NCBI RefSeq assembly: GCF_016086655.4
Contig: NC_052140.2
Span: 16,740,001 to 16,804,000, forward strand
Direction of reading: 5' to 3'
Source of the DNA: Lepeophtheirus salmonis
Lineage: Eukaryota; Arthropoda; Copepoda; Siphonostomatoida; Caligidae
DNA: 64,000 nt
Under the pieces are notes generated by a model. That model had not been told where the DNA came from, searched no databases, and saw nothing but the letters and a program-made list of their open reading frames with translations. This document shows, piece by piece, positions 1-11,815 of the stretch (positions are counted from its first letter, which is position 1; every line of letters begins with the position of its first letter). A program made the position numbers and the translations under genes.

Positions 1-440
1 CTTTAATTGTAAACAATGTTTGTTCATTAATATCACTCCTAAAATAGACGTCATAAACGATTGGAAAGCAGAAAGTTTAATAATATTTGATGACATGCTC
101 CACAACCATCGAATTTAATACGGTGTAAAAATCAACCAGGATATATATTTGAAATTTTTGAAGGCAATTAAAGTACTTGCATGAGTATGCTAAGTATCCG
201 CCGATCAAAATGTTTGCTTAGAATAAAGTGTCTGCTTATACTTTTTGAGATCTTAGTACAAATTTATTTAAATACTTTAAAAACAAAATCACATGGCCAG
301 CCTCTTCAAATATCCAGGAGCGTCCGCAGGCTAAATAAATATATATAATATTTTTTCTAGTCAGATTTTTTAAATAAAAAATTTTAATTTTGAGAAAAAA
401 TATTTAAATCAAAAATTAAAATTTTGGGCAAAAATATTTA
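1..440. other. AT-rich sequence, no gene seen
   Basis: Unique-looking AT-rich DNA leading into the tandem AT-rich array. I see no open frame, splice pattern or terminal repeat that I can support. Confidence 0.5.
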
Positions 441-1260
441 AAAAATAAATTTTTAAATATTATTATTATTTCTTTAACTTCAAAAATCCAATGCTCTTCA
501 CAAAAGATATCATTTTTTGAAAATTTCTGGAAAGAAGGTTTGAATTTTTTTTTAATTTCATAATTCCACAGCTATTCAAAAAAATAAAAATGATTTGAAA
601 AAAATTACAAATATTAAAAAATTTCAAAAATTAAATTTCAAATATAAAAAAAATTCAAAAAATTAAATTTCAAATGTAAAAATATTAAAAAAAATATATT
701 GCAAATATTAAAAATTTCAAAAATTAAGTTTCAAATAGGAAATTTTTGGAAAAAAATTCAAAAATTGACAGTTATTCATTTACAAAATATAAGAATTTTT
801 GAAATTTTTAAATATTATTATTATTTTTTTAATTTCAAAAATCCATTTCTATTCACAAAAGATATCATTTTTGAGAAAAGATTTCAGAAATTGAATTTTT
901 TGGAATTTTTTTCAAAAATTGAATTTTTTAGAAAGAAGGTTTGAATTTTTTTTTAATTTCAAAAATCCACAGCTATTCAAAAGAATAAAAATGTTTGAAA
1001 AAAATTTCAAAAATTAAGTTTCAAATATTAAAAAAATTAAAAAATTTCAAAAATTAAGTTTCAAATATTAAAAAAAAATTTTAAAAAAATCAAATAAAAA
1101 AAATTTTAAAATGTAAAAAATATCAAAAAATTATATAGCAAATATTAAAAAATTAATTTTCAAATATTAAATTTTTTGGAAAAAAATTAAAAAATAACAA
1201 TTATTTATTTACAAAATATAAGAATATTTGAAAATAATTTCAAATATTAAATTAAAAAAA
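440..1260. repeat. AT-rich imperfect tandem array, unit about 360-430 bp
   Basis: Three landmarks each recur once. A block with AAGAAGGTTTGAATTTTTTT followed by CAGCTATTCAAAA lies near 533-590 and again near 932-990. A block with TTCACAAAAGATATCATTTT lies near 495-520 and 850-875. A block with TTTACAAAATATAAGAAT lies near 778-795 and 1208-1225. The spacings (about 355-430 bp) show a little over two copies of a diverged long unit, itself built from short TTTCAAAAATTAA-like words. The 81-codon open frame at 699-944 is a by-product of this repeat, not a gene. Confidence 0.7.
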
Positions 1261-1269
1261 AATCATTAC

Positions 1270-3000
1270 CAAATTTTCTAGTAAAAAGCAAAAAATCCTT
1301 AATTTTGGGAGGGCTTCATTCTCTCCAGCCCACACCCTGTAGCACCCCTGACATCTGATCCCCTTGATTTTTCAATGTAAAGAATAGTTTTATAAACAGA
1401 GCAATGAGGTTTCTAGAACTCACAAGGACAATTTATTGGCCTATTTTAAGTTGTATTGGAATAAATACAAGAAGAAACTGTATGAACAACGTGAAAGGCA
1501 ATAATGAAGCACTCGGCCAAGGCCATTTAGACAAGGGATGAAAATTATAATCTTTATACTTAATCTTTTGGTCCTTAAATCTTCAAAATTTATATGTAAA
1601 CTTGTCAATCGGCTCATTCCAATTTGACTAGTTTTAAATTTATAAAATTGCTCCCCAGTGTACGGCTAGTGTTCGATCTGTAAAATCAAACTGAGGGGGA
1701 GGTTCAGTGACGGATTTTGATTATTGAGGATTCGGAAGTTTATTCCCCGAGGAATTTTTGAATATATAGTTGAAATAAGTACAATTTTAGCACAATATAA
1801 GTGAATATATTTATATAGACAATAAATGAGTATATATAGACTATAAATGAACATATATCAAAAATGAAATAATATGGGCTCCAATCTCATTGGATGAGTG
1901 GCGGATAATGTCTTCCCCAGTCATAAAAAAGCATCATAAACTCATAGGGAAGTCAATCTCCATTTTAGACACTTTTAGGGATGACGGCTCTCCCTTAGTT
2001 CGTATAAAGCTTACCGACAGACTAGGGAATTTTCTAGACCATAGAGATTCGAGACAGATTTTCTTTGTTACTTCTGAAGTAAATAAATGAAAATAATTCC
2101 TGCGTCGTGACGTCAACAGAGTGTTGATCAATACTACGCCATATCTCATACTGAATTACATATTCAAGAAAAGAAAAAAGAGGGATCAAGGACTCTACTG
2201 GAAAACACCCTTTCAAGAAAGATGTTTATCCATTGTTTTAATGTTGACATACCGTATATGCAATGAGGTTTTTTAATCTTTTATTAAATTTCTGTGATCA
2301 TATTTCTAATTATTCAAATTATGTACCCATATTTTCGTTTGAATTTACACTAATGATATATTTGCGATCTTGGACTGAATAAGTTAATATTCACTCTAAA
2401 AAAAATAATAATGAAGTAGTTAAAAAAAAAACAAAAAAACATTTCAGACGAAAATCCATCATGCAGTGGTATAATTATATTAATAATGAATGGGCTGATG
2501 AACTGTGGTTTATTGTGGCAAAAACATACGCATCATACTGTAATTTTATTGTTAAGTAGGCATTGTAGGGGGAATTGCACCCCAAGCCATCCCTTTACAA
2601 TTCGAGAAGTGTCTGTATGAATTAAAAGAAACATAATTGTTATTTTCTATTGCTCAATTGAGATAAACATCACGTGGTATTTGACAAATTTGTATTTCTC
2701 TACATAAATTTCTATTATTTATCTAAATATTTAAATGATAAATTCATCAATTTATCTCACATATTCTTTATATCGAATATAGTTTTTATTATCAAGGGAT
2801 GAAGTTTAACAATCTACTGTTAGTGTTCTTTATATTTTTAGGTATTTTGCAAACTATTTTATTCTATTTTGCAAAATCGTAAATATTTCCTAAAATGCTT
2901 AAAATATTTGGTAGAACTCAAGACAAGGATTAAAAGCAAATACTTTTTAATATATTAATTTGAACAATATTACCTATCATTTAAAAAAAATATTCAGCCT
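1270..3000. other. Intergenic sequence, one unrecognised short open frame
   Basis: Holds a 66-codon plus-strand open frame at 1890-2090, in the most GC-balanced part of the stretch. Its sequence matches no family I know and no splice context supports it. An overlapping minus-strand frame is equally open. A GC-richer patch with GAGGGGGAGG lies at 1690-1705. Otherwise nothing is seen. Confidence 0.4.
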
Positions 3001-3002
3001 TT

Positions 3003-3510
3003 ATTTTATTTTTATTGTGTAACAGTCTTCCAAAAGCTTTTCCTTCAGGTGCCCAAAAATACCATATTCCAGGGGGAAAAGATCGGGGATGTGGGGATGC
3101 CAAGAGCCTTGATTTTCAAGCATGTTGGCGAGTATTTTGCACCACGTCACTCACTTTACTCGATTCAAAGGCTTCAAAGCCTGACGAGGAGTTTGCTTGT
3201 AGGCATTAAGGCTTAATTCTTTCTTCATCAAGCAGTGCATGGTGGCTTTACTGCTGTCAAATTGACAGCAAAGACCATTGAATGTCACCTTGCCTCTTCT
3301 ACCTTCAATGGTGTCTTTAACTACCACAACCAATTATTTTTGTCTCTTTAGCCTTGATCCGTACATTGCAAAAGCTTTTGGAGTCACCCGGTACATACTA
3401 CAGCTGTCACAGCCAAACAATTTATAGATATCTGATGATTATTTTCCACGCCCGGATAGCTCCATAATTGCAGCTCTGGATGGTTCCATATTTTTGGTAT
3501 GGAGGCTATT
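3003..3510 (-). pseudogene. Internally deleted Tc1/mariner transposase
   Basis: Read on the minus strand, the sequence opens with a mariner-type N-terminal helix-turn-helix (MEPSRAAIMELSGRGK near 3495) and a second helix containing IYKLFGCDSCS. It continues through the linker KQTPRQALKPLNRVK (about 3155-3200) and jumps directly to a remnant of the C-terminal PDxxPLxYGIxGHLxEK block (about 3010-3075). The catalytic core with the first two acidic residues is missing, and stops and frameshifts are present. The family is DNA cut-and-paste transposases that act on TA sites, so this copy cannot encode an active enzyme. No terminal inverted repeats were recognised. Family assignment is from motif order, not a search. 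Confidence 0.75.
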
Positions 3511-3744
3511 ATTTCTCATTAGACTTTGCTCATTTTTTGTTTAAACAGTTTCTTTAGACAATTGTTTAAAATAAGTTATTAGGGGGGGTATCGAAATATA
3601 AGGCATCGGAGAAAGGCGCACCATTTAAAAAAAGGTTGATATTTGAGACAAATGGTCCTGTAAAATATGTATTGACTTCAATTTCCCAAATCAGATGGGT
3701 TAATTGTTGTACTGTAATGTCTACTTCTACTTAGTAACGGGATT

Positions 3745-3845
3745 TTTGTAAAGTATGAGGAAAAGGTCGGAGCACGACTTATAGCAGTATTTAATGAGTA
3801 CCATTGTTCACATCAGCTGCCTTTGATATGATTTGAAAGAGTGGG
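3745..3845 (+). repeat. Dispersed CAGCTGCCT module, copy 1
   Basis: About 100 bases with the landmarks GAGGAAAAGG, GACTTAT, AATGAGTACC and ATCAGCTGCCT followed by GATATGATT. The same landmarks in the same order recur near 8030-8115 (+), 8523-8600 (+), 16020-16110 (-) and 61570-61645 (+). No coding potential and no RNA polymerase III boxes were recognised. Confidence 0.6.
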
Positions 3846-5707
3846 CTGAATTACTTCAATAAACGAGAGAATCTACTTCATTTAAAATAACATTATTATA
3901 TAGAATTTATTATAGTAATAATTATAAATTATTATGGGTTTTTTTAATACATCAAAGTTAAGTGAGAATTCACCTGTGAGCAGGAAATGTTGATACTATT
4001 ACGATCTATTAAAAAATTAACGATGCAACTCCATCTTAACAAAAGGGAACAAAAAAGAGAAACAAATAAAATTGAAGTTAACTCATAGAAATATCCTAGT
4101 GCACTAATGAAGGGTTAATAAATTTACTTTACATGACATTTTAATGAATATATATTTATCTAAATTAGCTGATAAAGCAAATATTTTTTTATATACACAA
4201 AAATTCGAATATTAATTAATTAACTTTTGTTCAATTATAAATGATATGATCATTTTCTATAGGTTATTTATTCGGCATAAATTGATTTATTTTGAAAAAA
4301 AAGAGACATGATAGTTTTTGCATGCAAAGAAAGAGGTCAAATAAATCAAATTTTACAAATTTTATGTATACATAAATTACAAATTGATATTATATGTATA
4401 TAAATATTAATATTTAGACTGGTTCATAAAATATTATTTTTATGCTGCGAGGAATACCGTTGAGCAATTACCGAGTAATGCTATAAGAATAATGTTTAAT
4501 TATTACTAGTATGAACACGCTATCTTAAAAATAGCCAATGAAAAATTAAAAAGGATTTTATTTATAGTTAGCTTGTTTATGTTCAAATTCTAAATTAAAA
4601 TGATTTACTATAAGCTATAATTATATAATAGGTAAATTTCTATTACCAAACCTCTTTGTATACCATTTTTGTTGTAGTATTTTGTCTATTTGATATAAAT
4701 ATAATCAAACCTACACCCCCTTTTGAACACTCTTGAAAATGCAACATTTAATTAACCATGTGAAAATACTTATTTTGGTAAATATAAAGCAATTTTTTCT
4801 ATGACTTATTTATTACCATTGCCATTGCTAACATGCCATGCTCCTTCTTCAAACCTAATGAAAAATAAAGATACATACTAAGATTAACTCCAAATCCTCT
4901 TCATAGTTCCCTTTTTAAAATTCCTATTTAGTATACGTGCTCCCTTTTTCTGTTTGTACAATAATTCGTTTTTTGGATTTTGGATTTTTTTGGTTAATTT
5001 TTGAATGGACAACATATACCTTAAATAAAACTTTGAGACACGGAAAATGGATCTCGTTTAGTGATAAAAATCAACTGATTAGTGAAACTTGCCCTCTAGA
5101 GCACAGAAATCTGGTCCGATTAGAATTAAATATATTATATTGTACGTAACTTAAAATTTTGAACAACTTTTATTTTATGTTTAAAGTCTGTATTTGTCTC
5201 CGTTTAAAAATAAATGTGCTTTTATCATTGTTTTTCTAAGCAGGACGTCCATGGCACACACACACACATAAATTTTTTAAACACTATGTAGGATATGCAA
5301 ATTTTTCCTTTGTGAAACAATATTTAAACAGCATTTAGATCTTATTACAACAATGGGAAAAAAAAGAGTGCAGTATACGTTGCTGTACAGCAGACCATTA
5401 TTCCGCTCCATAAATTCTGAGTGCATTCCCGCACAGTTACTAATTTTGTGAGCTTGTTCTAGCTCCCACTCGTTTTCTTAAAGGAATGAATGCTCTCCTG
5501 CTCAACTAAAAATGAGGAGCGCTCCTTTTTTCGCTCGGATATGAGTTTTGAAGTTGACAACTCTTTCAGATTGCAATTAATTCCCTGAAATTCATGTATA
5601 TTATTTATTTAAAAAATGAAGAGAAATAAGGTACCAGAATAAATAAAAATTAAAGATCAACAATTATATTTCAAATAATAAAAAATCTTCCTAATTTGCG
5701 GGATCGG
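3846..5707. other. Intergenic AT-rich sequence
   Basis: No supported gene. A short CA microsatellite (about seven CA units) lies at 5255-5268. The 70-codon open frame at 4937-5149 has no recognisable content. Confidence 0.45.
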
Positions 5708-6004
5708 AACCTCTTGGACAACTATGTGTGGCATCTTGCCAAGAGAATCAAATAAACGTACACATAAAATTGTCAAATCCTTGTGGGCTTCCATTCTTGA
5801 GGTAGTGGTCAACATGGGCCAGAAGTTCTTTACCATGGTCTATACCAGATTGGAGGCTGCAGTTGAAACTGGAGGTACTTGGTTTGAGTGAGGGAATTTA
5901 CTCTGTACCCGTTATGTAAGAGCTAATAATTTGTGAATTAATTTTGGAATAAAATTGATATATATATTTGATCAAATTTTCCGTTTTAAAATCTCCACCC
6001 TGTA
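5708..6004 (+). pseudogene. 3' end of a Tc1/mariner element with one terminal repeat
   Basis: The coding remnant starts with NLLDNYVWHLAKR, the NPLDxxVW block that contains the last acidic residue region. After a single-base frameshift it continues to ILEVVVNMGQKF and RLEAAVETGGTWFE before a stop at 5889-5891. This is the normal C-terminus of a Tc1/mariner transposase. About 90 bases further on is a terminal repeat reading CATCTCC-like AAATCTCCACCCTGTA at 5989-6004, ending in TA. The 5' half of the element is absent. Confidence 0.75.
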
Positions 6005-8020
6005 TATACTGGGCAATATTTTATGGCATATTTGAGTCAATTATAGACATTTTACTATAATTTTTGGGGTGAGTTGGGATAGTCAAGAATTTTAGCTATA
6101 GTTAAGAAGACCCTTTCTTTGATTGGACAAACTTATTTATACTCCAATATGACCCTTCAAATAAAATCTGTAAATTTATCATTAATTAATTATGACGATG
6201 CATTATGGCAACTCTAAGTACAATTTTCCACAATCCAAAAGGGTTTATTAAAGTTAAATGTTGATAGAAATGGACGATCATTTATCAAAGAACACAAATG
6301 TAATCATAAACATCTTTAAGAAATACTTATTTTTGTGTTGACAGGCTCCCTGAAATTTAGAATAAGAAAAAAAAAATGAGAACTAGTCTAGTATATAAAA
6401 TATATGTATATAATAAGCAAAATGAATGATCGAAATATATAAATCCGTTTTCTCAATAAATCATTTAATATTAAAGTACGAAATCCTAGGGATGCCACAT
6501 TACATTAAAAGTAAGTCAAGAGGGGGAGGGGGGAAATGCATTTAATTTCAAGCATATGAAAAGTAATACATATATTATGTACATTCGTTCAAATATATTA
6601 ACTTATTTTCAAGATGAAAGAGTCCCATAGAGTAATATTTGAAAATACTTTTTTGTCAAAAAGATTAAAATTTGAGTTAAATAATGATAATTAATTATTT
6701 TGACTATAAAGTCATTTGATTTATATTTATATTTAAGTCAAATAGCTGTTTTTTTAGTCATTGTATTCAACGTCTTGCTGAAATCGAAACGTACTCCTAG
6801 AGTTGTAAATCCTAAGACTATGTAAAAAGTTATAAATCTTAAGCCTTTTGGTTATGTAAAAATTGAAACCGACATTCAGCCTAGTAGCCGGACAATTTAA
6901 AAAAATATTTTTGAAGAGAGCAGCTGAGCTGTCAAGACGTTCCATGTGACCCCCTACAAAATGACAATGCCTCCCAGGGGAAGACAAAGACAGGAGTTAC
7001 TCTGATGTACAAATTGGTTGGATCCCCCGTTTCTCAGATCCAGATTGTTTCATATCTTTATGCCTAAATACCCAGGTAAATTTTGTTTACCTCAACTTTT
7101 GGATCCAAATACAAAACCAAAATTAGACGGATAAGTTTCTCGAATTCTATAATCATTTTACATGAAGTACATACCTTAATAAAATATGATATGATTCAGG
7201 TTACATTTTTATGATTACTGATGCTCAAACAATAAATAACACAATGTCATTAATTTTGTAATATAATTATTAGAATTATTGTTATATTAACATTGTTCAC
7301 ATCAATATCTTTATTTTATATCGTAACCTCACCCCCGAAAAGAAACTGAAAAACCCTGAAATTAATTTGTAGTCGCCCAATTTTTCCAACTATAAAAATA
7401 TTTTTAAATAATAGTTGATAACTGTTCACAGCTTAATAAGAAATAATTCATATCCAACCAATCAATGCTAAGAACACTGATTGGAGGAACAGAACAAAAA
7501 ACTTTAATAGCTGACAACCAAATACAGACAACATTCTTGTGTTTCTGAGGACAGCGTTACTTTTTTAATACCCAATAATTCAAAATTTGAGCCTTTTTTC
7601 TCGCCGGATCAGGATTTAGAGGATTTTAAAGTTTCGGCCATTTAAGAGATAATTGTTTTATCCCTTTGTTGCATTTTTATTCAATAAGACAACAAAATAA
7701 GATTTTGCCCATAAGGTCAAGAGGTAAATATTTTAAATACAGAAGATGTTTAGCATTTACAAAATCCTTGCTTGGTATATAAAATTTATCCTATATAACT
7801 GCTTAAATATTATCCATTTGATTATAGACAGGGAGATCTACAAGTGGAATCCTTTAAAAACCAACTACTGACATATTATTTTTTTTGTATTTGAATAATA
7901 AATATTAATACATTTAACAGCTTTAATATTATCCTGAATTGATTAATATCTAATTAAACGTGCTTGCGCATGTTCTGAAAAATTTAGCAGAGACGTCTCA
8001 TCACAAAAGGAGTCAATTTT
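6005..8020. other. Intergenic sequence, no gene seen
   Basis: A GC-richer island lies at about 6870-7040 and carries a 77-codon minus-strand open frame (6754-6987) that I do not recognise. No splice context or transposon ends were found. The rest is AT-rich. Confidence 0.4.
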
Positions 8021-8029
8021 GTAATGATA

Positions 8030-8115
8030 AAATGAGGCCAAGAAGAAGGCGTTGACTTATGGGATTATTGAATAAATACCCTTTTTACTATCAGCTGCTT
8101 GTTGTATGATTAAGG
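8030..8115 (+). repeat. Dispersed CAGCTGCCT module, copy 2
   Basis: Shows GAAGAAGGCG, TTGACTTATGGGATTATT, GAATAAATACC and CTATCAGCTGCTTGTTGTATGATT-like words in the same order as the copy near 3745. It stands alone about 410 bases before the larger repeat that begins with the same module. Confidence 0.55.
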
Positions 8116-8229
8116 GGGGAAAGAAATAATTATTCATTAGAGAAAAATCTTCTACAGTCAAGTAAGTGAAGGATTTTTTATATAAATATATTTGAATAGT
8201 TTTGTGTCAATTCTTATTTATTTGGTATT

Positions 8230-8425
8230 TTTTATAAAGTCTTGGGGATAGACGGTCGTTCCTTCGGACTGTGAGTACTAGAAGGGATTTAAAAAAATGA
8301 AATAAAGTTGCCCAACGTCATCAAAGAACGAACTTTATTAGTTTTAGGACTGTTATGCAGGACTGATCTATACAGGACCGAGACTGAACTTGACAGGACA
8401 TAAGTTTTTAGTCCTAAATAAAGAT
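8230..8425. repeat. GGTC/GACC-rich degenerate repeat
   Basis: Contains GACGGTCGTTCC, TTTTAGGACTG, AGGACTGAT, ACCGAGACTGAAC and TAGTCCTAAA. The order AGTTTTAGGACTG ... ACCGAGACTGAAC is found in reverse complement at 11215-11262, so the two are inverted copies of one family. No coding capacity. Confidence 0.5.
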
Positions 8426-8522
8426 CAACCCAATACTATTCATATATCTATTTTATTAAGCATTTTTAGAATATACATCAAAGATAGACAATAATTTTTT
8501 CTTTCAAGGGTGATGTGAACAC

Positions 8523-9429
8523 CAGGGGGAGAAAGACTTATGTTACCATTGTTTAAAATACGTATTTGATTATCAGCTGCCTGCTTTATTATGATTTTTG
8601 AGGGTATAACGAAACAATTTATTAGCAAAACGTTTAATAAAAATATACTATGTATAATTGACTTAAACGTTTTTTATCCGTTACAGTATATTTTAAAATG
8701 TCACACTCCATAAAATTGTAATTCATTATGAAGCATATTCTCAGAAGAATAACTAATAAAACGACAAAGTAGAGTATTTCAAAATATATTTGAAGTTCCA
8801 AGTTTAAAAAAGAAGGTTTAAATTAAATCTAATCTACATACTAAAAAATAAACCATCATACATTTATGTTAAATATACAAAATTAAATAATTAGAATCAT
8901 ATTACAAATAATAACAATAAACTATAAATACTGAATATTGAAACAATAGATTGATCCAAATAATATTTTCTTGATCTGACATCGGAATTCAGTTAAATAT
9001 GTCATAACTTTAGTTTGCAAAACACAAGCCAGACGTGGAGTTTAATCAAAAAGATCATCATCCCTTCTTCCTCATGTGTAAGTTGTTATGTATATACAAT
9101 TGTGCACAGGATAGATATATCTCTACCGCTTTTATAACAAAATACGATTATCATGACAGGTACACACAAATGCTAATTATAATGCTACACCCAATACAAC
9201 TTCCCCCGTTGTTGTGACCATTTAAGCAGTTGTTTCTTCTTTTTATGAGTTTTCTGAACACCATTTTTTGGAGATTAGGAACCATAGCTAAATATTTATT
9301 TACTATGTAATATTGGAAAACCTAATGATCATACCCAAGTCTTTCAGTAAAGAAATAGTGTCAGCCAAACTAGTTGCGAACCATCCAAAGCTACTACCCC
9401 CGTTGTTGTAAGTTGTGTATCATAATTCT
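8523..9429 (+). repeat. Long dispersed repeat, copy 1 (about 0.9 kb)
   Basis: Collinear with 61566-62713. Shared landmarks include GGGGGAGAAA, TTATTAGCAAAA, TTATCCGTTACAGTA, AAAGTAGAGTATTT, AATAGATTGATCCAAATAAT, GACATCGGAATTCAGTT, TTGTGCACAGGATAGATATA, CCCGTTGTTGTGACC and CGAACCATCCAAAGCTAC. Relative to the other copy it lacks about 200 bases after 9130 and about 30 bases near 9418. No long open frame is conserved between copies; the 62-codon minus frame at 8440-8628 is only partly shared. No terminal inverted repeats or target duplications were recognised. Confidence 0.85.
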
Positions 9430-9880
9430 TGATAAATTTAGCTAAAATAGAATCATATTTTATAATTAGATTTGAAAAAAATGAGTACTTACTGTTAAAT
9501 AAAAAAATATCGTTACTTTTCGACTTTTTCTTTGATTTTGGGGATGACATCATTACCAACATCATCCATAAATTTAATGATGGTTCCTCGGAAAGGAACG
9601 GGTGTACCCATGTATTTCTCTATAAATTTTTTGAACGTAAGATGATTAGCCATGAATAAGGGTATATTACGTGTAATAAGCATCTTTGTGAGATCAGAGT
9701 TAAAGTCTGACTTGACGTATTCATCATTAACTTGATTTTTATAGATGAATACCCATGCTCTTGATATGAAATGAGGATAATGAGTGGCGTTTAATTATAG
9801 ACGTGGGAGTAAACGTGACGTGACGTGGGAGTGGAGATTATTGCAAGCTCTGCTGGATATTGCAATATCGGACCAACTGT
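9430..9880. other. Intergenic sequence, no gene seen
   Basis: Overlapping open frames on both strands (9344-9659) are mutual shadows with low-complexity content. Nothing supported. Confidence 0.4.
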
Positions 9881-10293
9881 TATTGTTTACTCATCTCTAC
9901 TATGAAAATTTTGAGTGTGTTAGAGTCATTTTTTGCGATTTTCTTATGAAAAATGTTGTAAAACACATAATTACCTGTTGATTTCTAAGAAAATATAGTC
10001 CTAGCTGCCACCCTGAGCACACAATACGGGTAGAGGATTGAGATAACAGTGCTCGTACGCACCAAATCGTCCCAGAGGCCCATCAGGGAGCAGACAAGGA
10101 CCTCGAGGAAGACGATTTATAATGTATTCATGGATGGAAGACATGTTCTACTCCTGATGGCTACTAGGACAATTTTTTTCTTAGTAATCGACTACTAATT
10201 ATGTGTTTTACAACACTGTTCATAGGAAACTTGTAAAAAAAAATAGTCTTAACCTCACAAAATTTACATAATAGAGATGAATAAATAATAACG
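9881..10293. mobile_element. Fold-back element with a GC-rich core
   Basis: The left arm (about 9881-9988) and the reverse complement of the right arm (about 10183-10293) match over roughly 105-110 bases. Shared words are ATTTACTCATCTCTACTATG (left; ATTTATTCATCTCTATTATG right), TTAGAGTCATTTTTT/TTAAGACTATTTTTT, TTCTTATGAA/TTCCTATGAA and GTTGTAAAACACATAATTA. The core between them (about 9990-10180) is much richer in GC than the flanks. On the minus strand it holds a frame of about 43 codons beginning IVFLEVLVCS and ending in AARTIFS before a stop, which I do not recognise. The arms look like a non-autonomous DNA element. The core may be foreign cargo or the old element interior. Confidence 0.75.
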
Positions 10294-11194
10294 ATTAGCC
10301 CGGTATTTCTGACTTACGTAAGGAAATCTTTGCAAAGAGTACTCTTTATTTGATATCTTTAAATTTAATAGGACTCTAATTACGTTCCCCCTTTATGTAA
10401 ATAATATTCAAACACTGGTTTGTATATAAACAAGTATAGAAAAAATTGTTGTCTATCTCATACATGAACATTTTCAAATATCATCACATCTTTTTGCTCA
10501 AACATTTTGCTCACTATTTATTAAATAGCAACATGTATTGAAAAAAATCCTATATCTTCTTTCATTAAAAGGATTTGTAGATCCATAAAAAAATACATAA
10601 CATACAAAATAAAAACAATAAGATAAAAACCTATTTGAAAGCACATTTAGTTTTAAAAATAGGGATAAGCAAATTTTGAAAAGTAATGTTTTGCTTTTTG
10701 TCTATTAATCGATTATATTTATAAAAGGAGTGGGTTTTTGTGATTTAAGTGGTATACTTAATATTTGGGTCATTTTCATAAATAATTATGTTCGTTTTTC
10801 ATTTGGTAGTGAGGATGATATCCTACTGTGACCTTGATATGGTTTATATAAAGGAATCAGTATTGATTATATATTTAATTGATTTTTTAGAGGAGGGATT
10901 AGTTACAAAAGGATAGAGTTTGAGCTATTTCGCATGTGCTATTAATGAAAATGTGTGAAAAAATATTACTAACAAGGACTATCCAGTTGCATCATCTAAA
11001 TAATTTACTCAACTCATCATAATTAAATATATTGAAGTTAATAAGTATAAATTGCTACCATTTTGTAATAGTCGAACAGACAAAGTTTTTGTCAAAATAA
11101 TATAAGATGACTACTCTCGAAATCCTCAGTGTAACTTTCCATTTTTCTTGAGCACACTTACTCGTTGTTAATGTAACGTTGGATCTTATTTAGG
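10294..11194. other. Intergenic sequence, no gene seen
   Basis: AT-rich, no open frame above background, no repeat ends recognised. Confidence 0.45.
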
Positions 11195-11370
11195 ACGGAA
11201 AACTACCGAGTTGTCCGGTTCAGTCTCGGTCTGGTCTTGATCAGTCCTAAAACTTATAAATTTATATAATTGATGACGTCACTCAAGTATATATATTTAA
11301 ATCAGTTATATTACTAATATTCTGAAGGACTGGTGTTTTTAAGGACCGTTCCTAAGACTGAACTGTACTA
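11195..11370 (-). repeat. GGTC/GACC-rich degenerate repeat, inverted copy
   Basis: Carries GTCCGGTTCAGTCTCGGTC and CAGTCCTAAAACTT, the reverse complement of words at 8341-8410. A second AGGACCGTTCCTAAGACTGAACTG block sits about 130 bases further right. Weak inverted symmetry between TTAGGACGG (left) and CCGTTCCTAAG (right) suggests a small element about 175 bases long. Confidence 0.5.
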
Positions 11371-11379
11371 ACTCGAATA

Positions 11380-11700
11380 AATAAATACTGACACAACACT
11401 TGTGTTAGAGCTTGGTCTGAAAAGTTTCTGGCCTCCACATGAAGAAGGTAGCACTCGTAAATACAGTTACTCACCAAAGTTTCAGCCGTTTTAGACGCGT
11501 TGATGTTATATAATAGTTGTTTGAGTGAGTTGATGTGAGTGATATGGAGTATAGCTCTGTTGGTGAAGTTTAAGGGGAATAAATCCGAGATTCGGCATTG
11601 ATTAATTACTGTAGATAAGACTGGATATACTATTATACAGGTGAAGAAAAAAATACAGTTTAAACAGTGGGCTGCAAATATTTTTGTCAAATAAGGGGAC
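11380..11700 (-). other. Unrecognised 112-codon open frame
   Basis: A minus-strand frame runs 11352-11690. It starts MTKIFAAHCLNCIFFFTCII and looks like a hydrophobic leader, but the rest resembles no family I know and there is no start or splice context to favour it. The plus-strand words CTGAAAAGTTTCTGGCCTCC resemble mariner end sequences, so this may be the non-coding part of a dead element followed by the fragment at 11731. Left as unresolved. Confidence 0.25.
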
Positions 11701-11730
11701 AGTTACCTTCATGAACATTTGTTTTGCAGG

Positions 11731-11815
11731 GAAAAACGCCGATGATTATTACAACGGGTTACAGAGATGGAAGCACCAATGGGAGAAGTGTGTAGAGTTG
11801 CAAAGAGACTAAATT
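11731..11815 (+). pseudogene. Possible C-terminal scrap of a mariner transposase
   Basis: The plus strand reads NADDYYNGLQRWKHQWEKCV followed by ELQRD, a stop and IKK. Mariner C-termini usually have a WKxRWxKCIxxxGDYxE pattern, which this matches in spacing. Only about 28 codons remain and nothing upstream in frame is convincing. Confidence 0.4.

Noticed and set aside
5255..5268. CA microsatellite as a notable finding
   Set aside because: Only about seven units; ordinary for an animal genome.
6754..6987. Minus-strand open frame ending in FRFQQDVEYND as a transposase FQQD block
   Set aside because: Only four residues match and nothing around them continues the transposase pattern.
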